Positions 62,293 to 64,000 of a stretch of 64,000 nt of DNA are shown here, in pieces. Within the stretch, counting starts at the first letter, position 1; the number at the start of each line of letters is the position of its first letter. Origin of the DNA: Sediminibacterium sp964460235 (GTDB lineage: Bacteria > Bacteroidota > Bacteroidia > Chitinophagales > Chitinophagaceae); contig CAYWPM010000004.1 in NCBI GenBank assembly GCA_964460235.1, positions 186,001 to 250,000 on the forward strand. Reading direction: 5' to 3'. Below the pieces are notes generated by a model. That model had not been told where the DNA came from and ran no database searches. It was given only the letters and a program-made list of their open reading frames with translations. A program made the translations under genes and the position numbers.

Positions 62293-63239
62293 TGAATATG
62301 AATGTTGCAGAGAAGGAGGAAACTTCGTTTTTTTCAACCCGCCAGTTTGTGATCGTTGCGGCAATCTCACTGCTGTACCTGTTGCTTTCTTACCTGCTGA
62401 TCGGTTTTAAAACAGACCAGGTCTACCTGATGCTGCTCTTCAATGCCCTGTATTTTACTTCGCGCATCACCCGGAAGTTCATCACCGGTTTTTCGATCTT
62501 CATCATTTTCTGGATCATCTTTGATTTCATGAAGGCTTTTCCGAATTACCTGTACCAGGATGTCCGTATCGAAAGCCTGTACAACACGGAAAAAGCCCTG
62601 TTCGGCATAACCCATGAGGGCCGCATCATCACACCGAATGAATTCTGGATCACACACAAGACCGCATTCCTGGATGTGCTGACCGGGATCTTTTATCTCT
62701 GCTGGGTGCCGGTGCCGCTGGCTTTTGCCGGGTACCTTTTTTTTAAGAACCGGCTGGCTTTTCTCTATTTCTCACTCACTTTCCTGTTTGTGAACCTGAT
62801 GGGGTTCGTGATCTATTACCTGTATCCCGCCGCTCCACCCTGGTATGTACAGTTGCATGGTTTCGATTTCCTGGCATCCACGCCAGGCAATACGGGCGGA
62901 CTGGAACGCTTCGACGCTTTTTTCGGGGTTAATATCTTTCATTCGCTGTACAGCAAAAGCTCCAATGTATTTGCAGCTATGCCGTCGCTGCATTCGTCCT
63001 ACCCATTGATCGTTCTGTTCTATGGCATCAAATACCGGATGGGATGGATCAATCTTTTCTTCGGTATCGTGATGGGCGGTATCTGGTTTGCCGCTGTGTA
63101 CAACAGTCACCATTATGTGCTGGATGTGCTGGCGGGTATTGTTTGCGCCATTACAGGCATCTACCTGTTCCAGTGGATCATCCAGCGCAGTGAAACAGCG
63201 CAAAAGTTCATACAAATGTTTGTTAGGGCCATAGAGTAA
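62292..63239 (+). CDS. AUR1/PAP2-like membrane enzyme, likely inositol phosphorylceramide synthase
   Basis: 315 residues with six or more membrane segments. The catalytic pair of PAP2-type motifs is AAMPSLHSSYPLIVLFYG (near 235) and YNSHHYVLDVLAG (near 275), as in AUR1-like enzymes. In the Bacteroides inositol-lipid locus a protein of this type moves phosphoinositol from phosphatidylinositol to ceramide. The substrate here is inferred from context; a plain lipid phosphatase is possible. It is the last gene of the operon, coupled to the previous one. Confidence 0.85.
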   Translation: MNMNVAEKEETSFFSTRQFVIVAAISLLYLLLSYLLIGFKTDQVYLMLLFNALYFTSRITRKFITGFSIFIIFWIIFDFMKAFPNYLYQDVRIESLYNTEKALFGITHEGRIITPNEFWITHKTAFLDVLTGIFYLCWVPVPLAFAGYLFFKNRLAFLYFSLTFLFVNLMGFVIYYLYPAAPPWYVQLHGFDFLASTPGNTGGLERFDAFFGVNIFHSLYSKSSNVFAAMPSLHSSYPLIVLFYGIKYRMGWINLFFGIVMGGIWFAAVYNSHHYVLDVLAGIVCAITGIYLFQWIIQRSETAQKFIQMFVRAIE

Positions 63240-63285
63240 GTATCGCTGCCGGAGATACATAACTTTTCATTTATAATTATTTACA

Positions 63286-63293
63286 GATATTTG
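63286..63293 (+). promoter_or_regulatory. -7-like box before the DUF1015 gene
   Basis: GATATTTG differs by one base from TAnnTTTG and ends 4 bases before ATG 63298, so a leaderless mRNA is possible. No -33 box found. Confidence 0.35.
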
Positions 63294-63297
63294 CGCA

Positions 63298-64000
63298 ATG
63301 GCAAGTATCAGACCGTTCAAAGCATTACGCCCGCAACCACAATTGGCTAAACAGGTTGCCAGCCGTCCCTACGATGTATTGAGTTCCGCAGAGGCCAAAC
63401 AGGAGGCACAGGGTAACCACAGTTCCTTTTTACATATTACCAAAAGCGAGATCGATCTTCCGGATACGCTGTATGTGCACGATGCAGCTGTATATGAGCA
63501 GGCAAAGGAGAACCTGGCCGCTTTTATCCAGCGTGAGATCCTCTTCCGCGAATCGAAAGCCTGTTACTATATCTACCAGCTGGTGATGAATGGCCGTGCA
63601 CAAACCGGCCTGGTATGTGTAAGCAGTGTGGATGATTATGAGAACGGTATCATCAAGAAACATGAATTCACCCGCCCGGAAAAAGAGCAGGACCGAATCA
63701 ATCATATCAAGACTTCCGGCGCGCAAACCGGGAATGTATTCCTGGCATACCGCAATAACGATACCATTGATACATTGATCAGTCAATGGAAGGAATCGAA
63801 ATCACCTGTATATGATTTTACAGCCGATGATGGCATACAGCACACCATCTGGATCGTAAGCAGTGATGATGTTGCAGGGCAGATCACGTCTGTTTTTGAG
63901 AAAGAGATCCCCTGCACCTATATCGCAGACGGCCACCACCGGGCAGCTTCGGCAGCCAAAGTGCGCAAAGCCCTGGGCGATGCTGCTACAGAGGGTGCAG
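63298..64000 (+). CDS. DUF1015 protein (partial, C-terminus outside window)
   Basis: The first 234 residues are present. MASIRPFKALRPQPQLAKQVASRPYDVLSSAEAKQEA and the ADGHHRAASAAKV motif mark DUF1015, a family of unknown, perhaps kinase-like or HipA-related, function. In Bacteroidota it often sits in the serC-serA neighbourhood, and here serC is 8 kb upstream with the inositol-lipid operon in between. The frame is open to the window end. Confidence 0.88.
   Translation, partial: MASIRPFKALRPQPQLAKQVASRPYDVLSSAEAKQEAQGNHSSFLHITKSEIDLPDTLYVHDAAVYEQAKENLAAFIQREILFRESKACYYIYQLVMNGRAQTGLVCVSSVDDYENGIIKKHEFTRPEKEQDRINHIKTSGAQTGNVFLAYRNNDTIDTLISQWKESKSPVYDFTADDGIQHTIWIVSSDDVAGQITSVFEKEIPCTYIADGHHRAASAAKVRKALGDAATEGA

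Overview
The window looks like a piece of chromosome from a Bacteroidota bacterium, most likely Chitinophagaceae-like. The evidence is Bacteroidota-type promoter boxes (-7 TAnnTTTG, -33 TTG), near absence of Shine-Dalgarno sites, and typical families and pairings: GH3 beside lptB, DUF4290 before murA, DUF4369/DUF5106 TlpA proteins, DUF5916, DUF5686, and an MG2 protein with a TonB-plug domain. No tRNA, rRNA, phage, insertion sequence or CRISPR array was seen. Taxon and functions are inferred from the sequence alone.

Layout. 1-4522: GH3-like gene (cut by the window edge), lptB, metF, a TlpA-type thioredoxin protein. 4646-10764: rlmD, two rhomboids (the second lacks the catalytic serine), an EEP-family hydrolase, a 14-residue Cys-rich leader peptide and cysS. 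10787-15971: MerC / SCO / Fur metal module, an epimerase, an LpxD-like acyltransferase, a RluE-type pseudouridine synthase behind a terminator-like leader, and a GNAT. 16146-27977: lysS, a GltP-type symporter, an M20 hydrolase, an SDR, gmk, a nitroreductase, a sensor kinase, murA with an Asp for the usual catalytic Cys, DUF4290 and pheS. 28154-33872: a lipoprotein, a two-component pair, recO, an amidohydrolase and a higBA toxin-antitoxin pair. 34291-39413: rplM-rpsI, rpsB-tsf, pyrH and a TolC-family protein. 39664-46372: MG2/plug protein, aminotransferase, DUF5916 and AIM24-like proteins. 46529-53386: a TetR-TolC-MFP-RND efflux operon read on the minus strand. 53602-64000: DUF502, serC, a TetR gene, then a six-gene inositol-lipid operon and a partial DUF1015 gene.

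The main system is the inositol-lipid operon (55595-63239): myo-inositol-phosphate synthase, a PgpA-like phosphatase, GtrA, a DUF5686 outer-membrane protein, a CDP-alcohol phosphatidyltransferase with an extra C-terminal domain, and an AUR1/PAP2-like enzyme. Together they could make phosphatidylinositol phosphate, dephosphorylate it and transfer phosphoinositol to ceramide, with two extra genes that may move the product through the envelope. A TetR gene with its own promoter and candidate operator heads the operon.

Two patterns run through the window. First, several genes have the -7 box only 3-7 bases before the start codon, which predicts leaderless mRNAs. Second, many gaps hold long imperfect inverted repeats built from short degenerate words such as GTGAGTCGTGA; their function is unknown.
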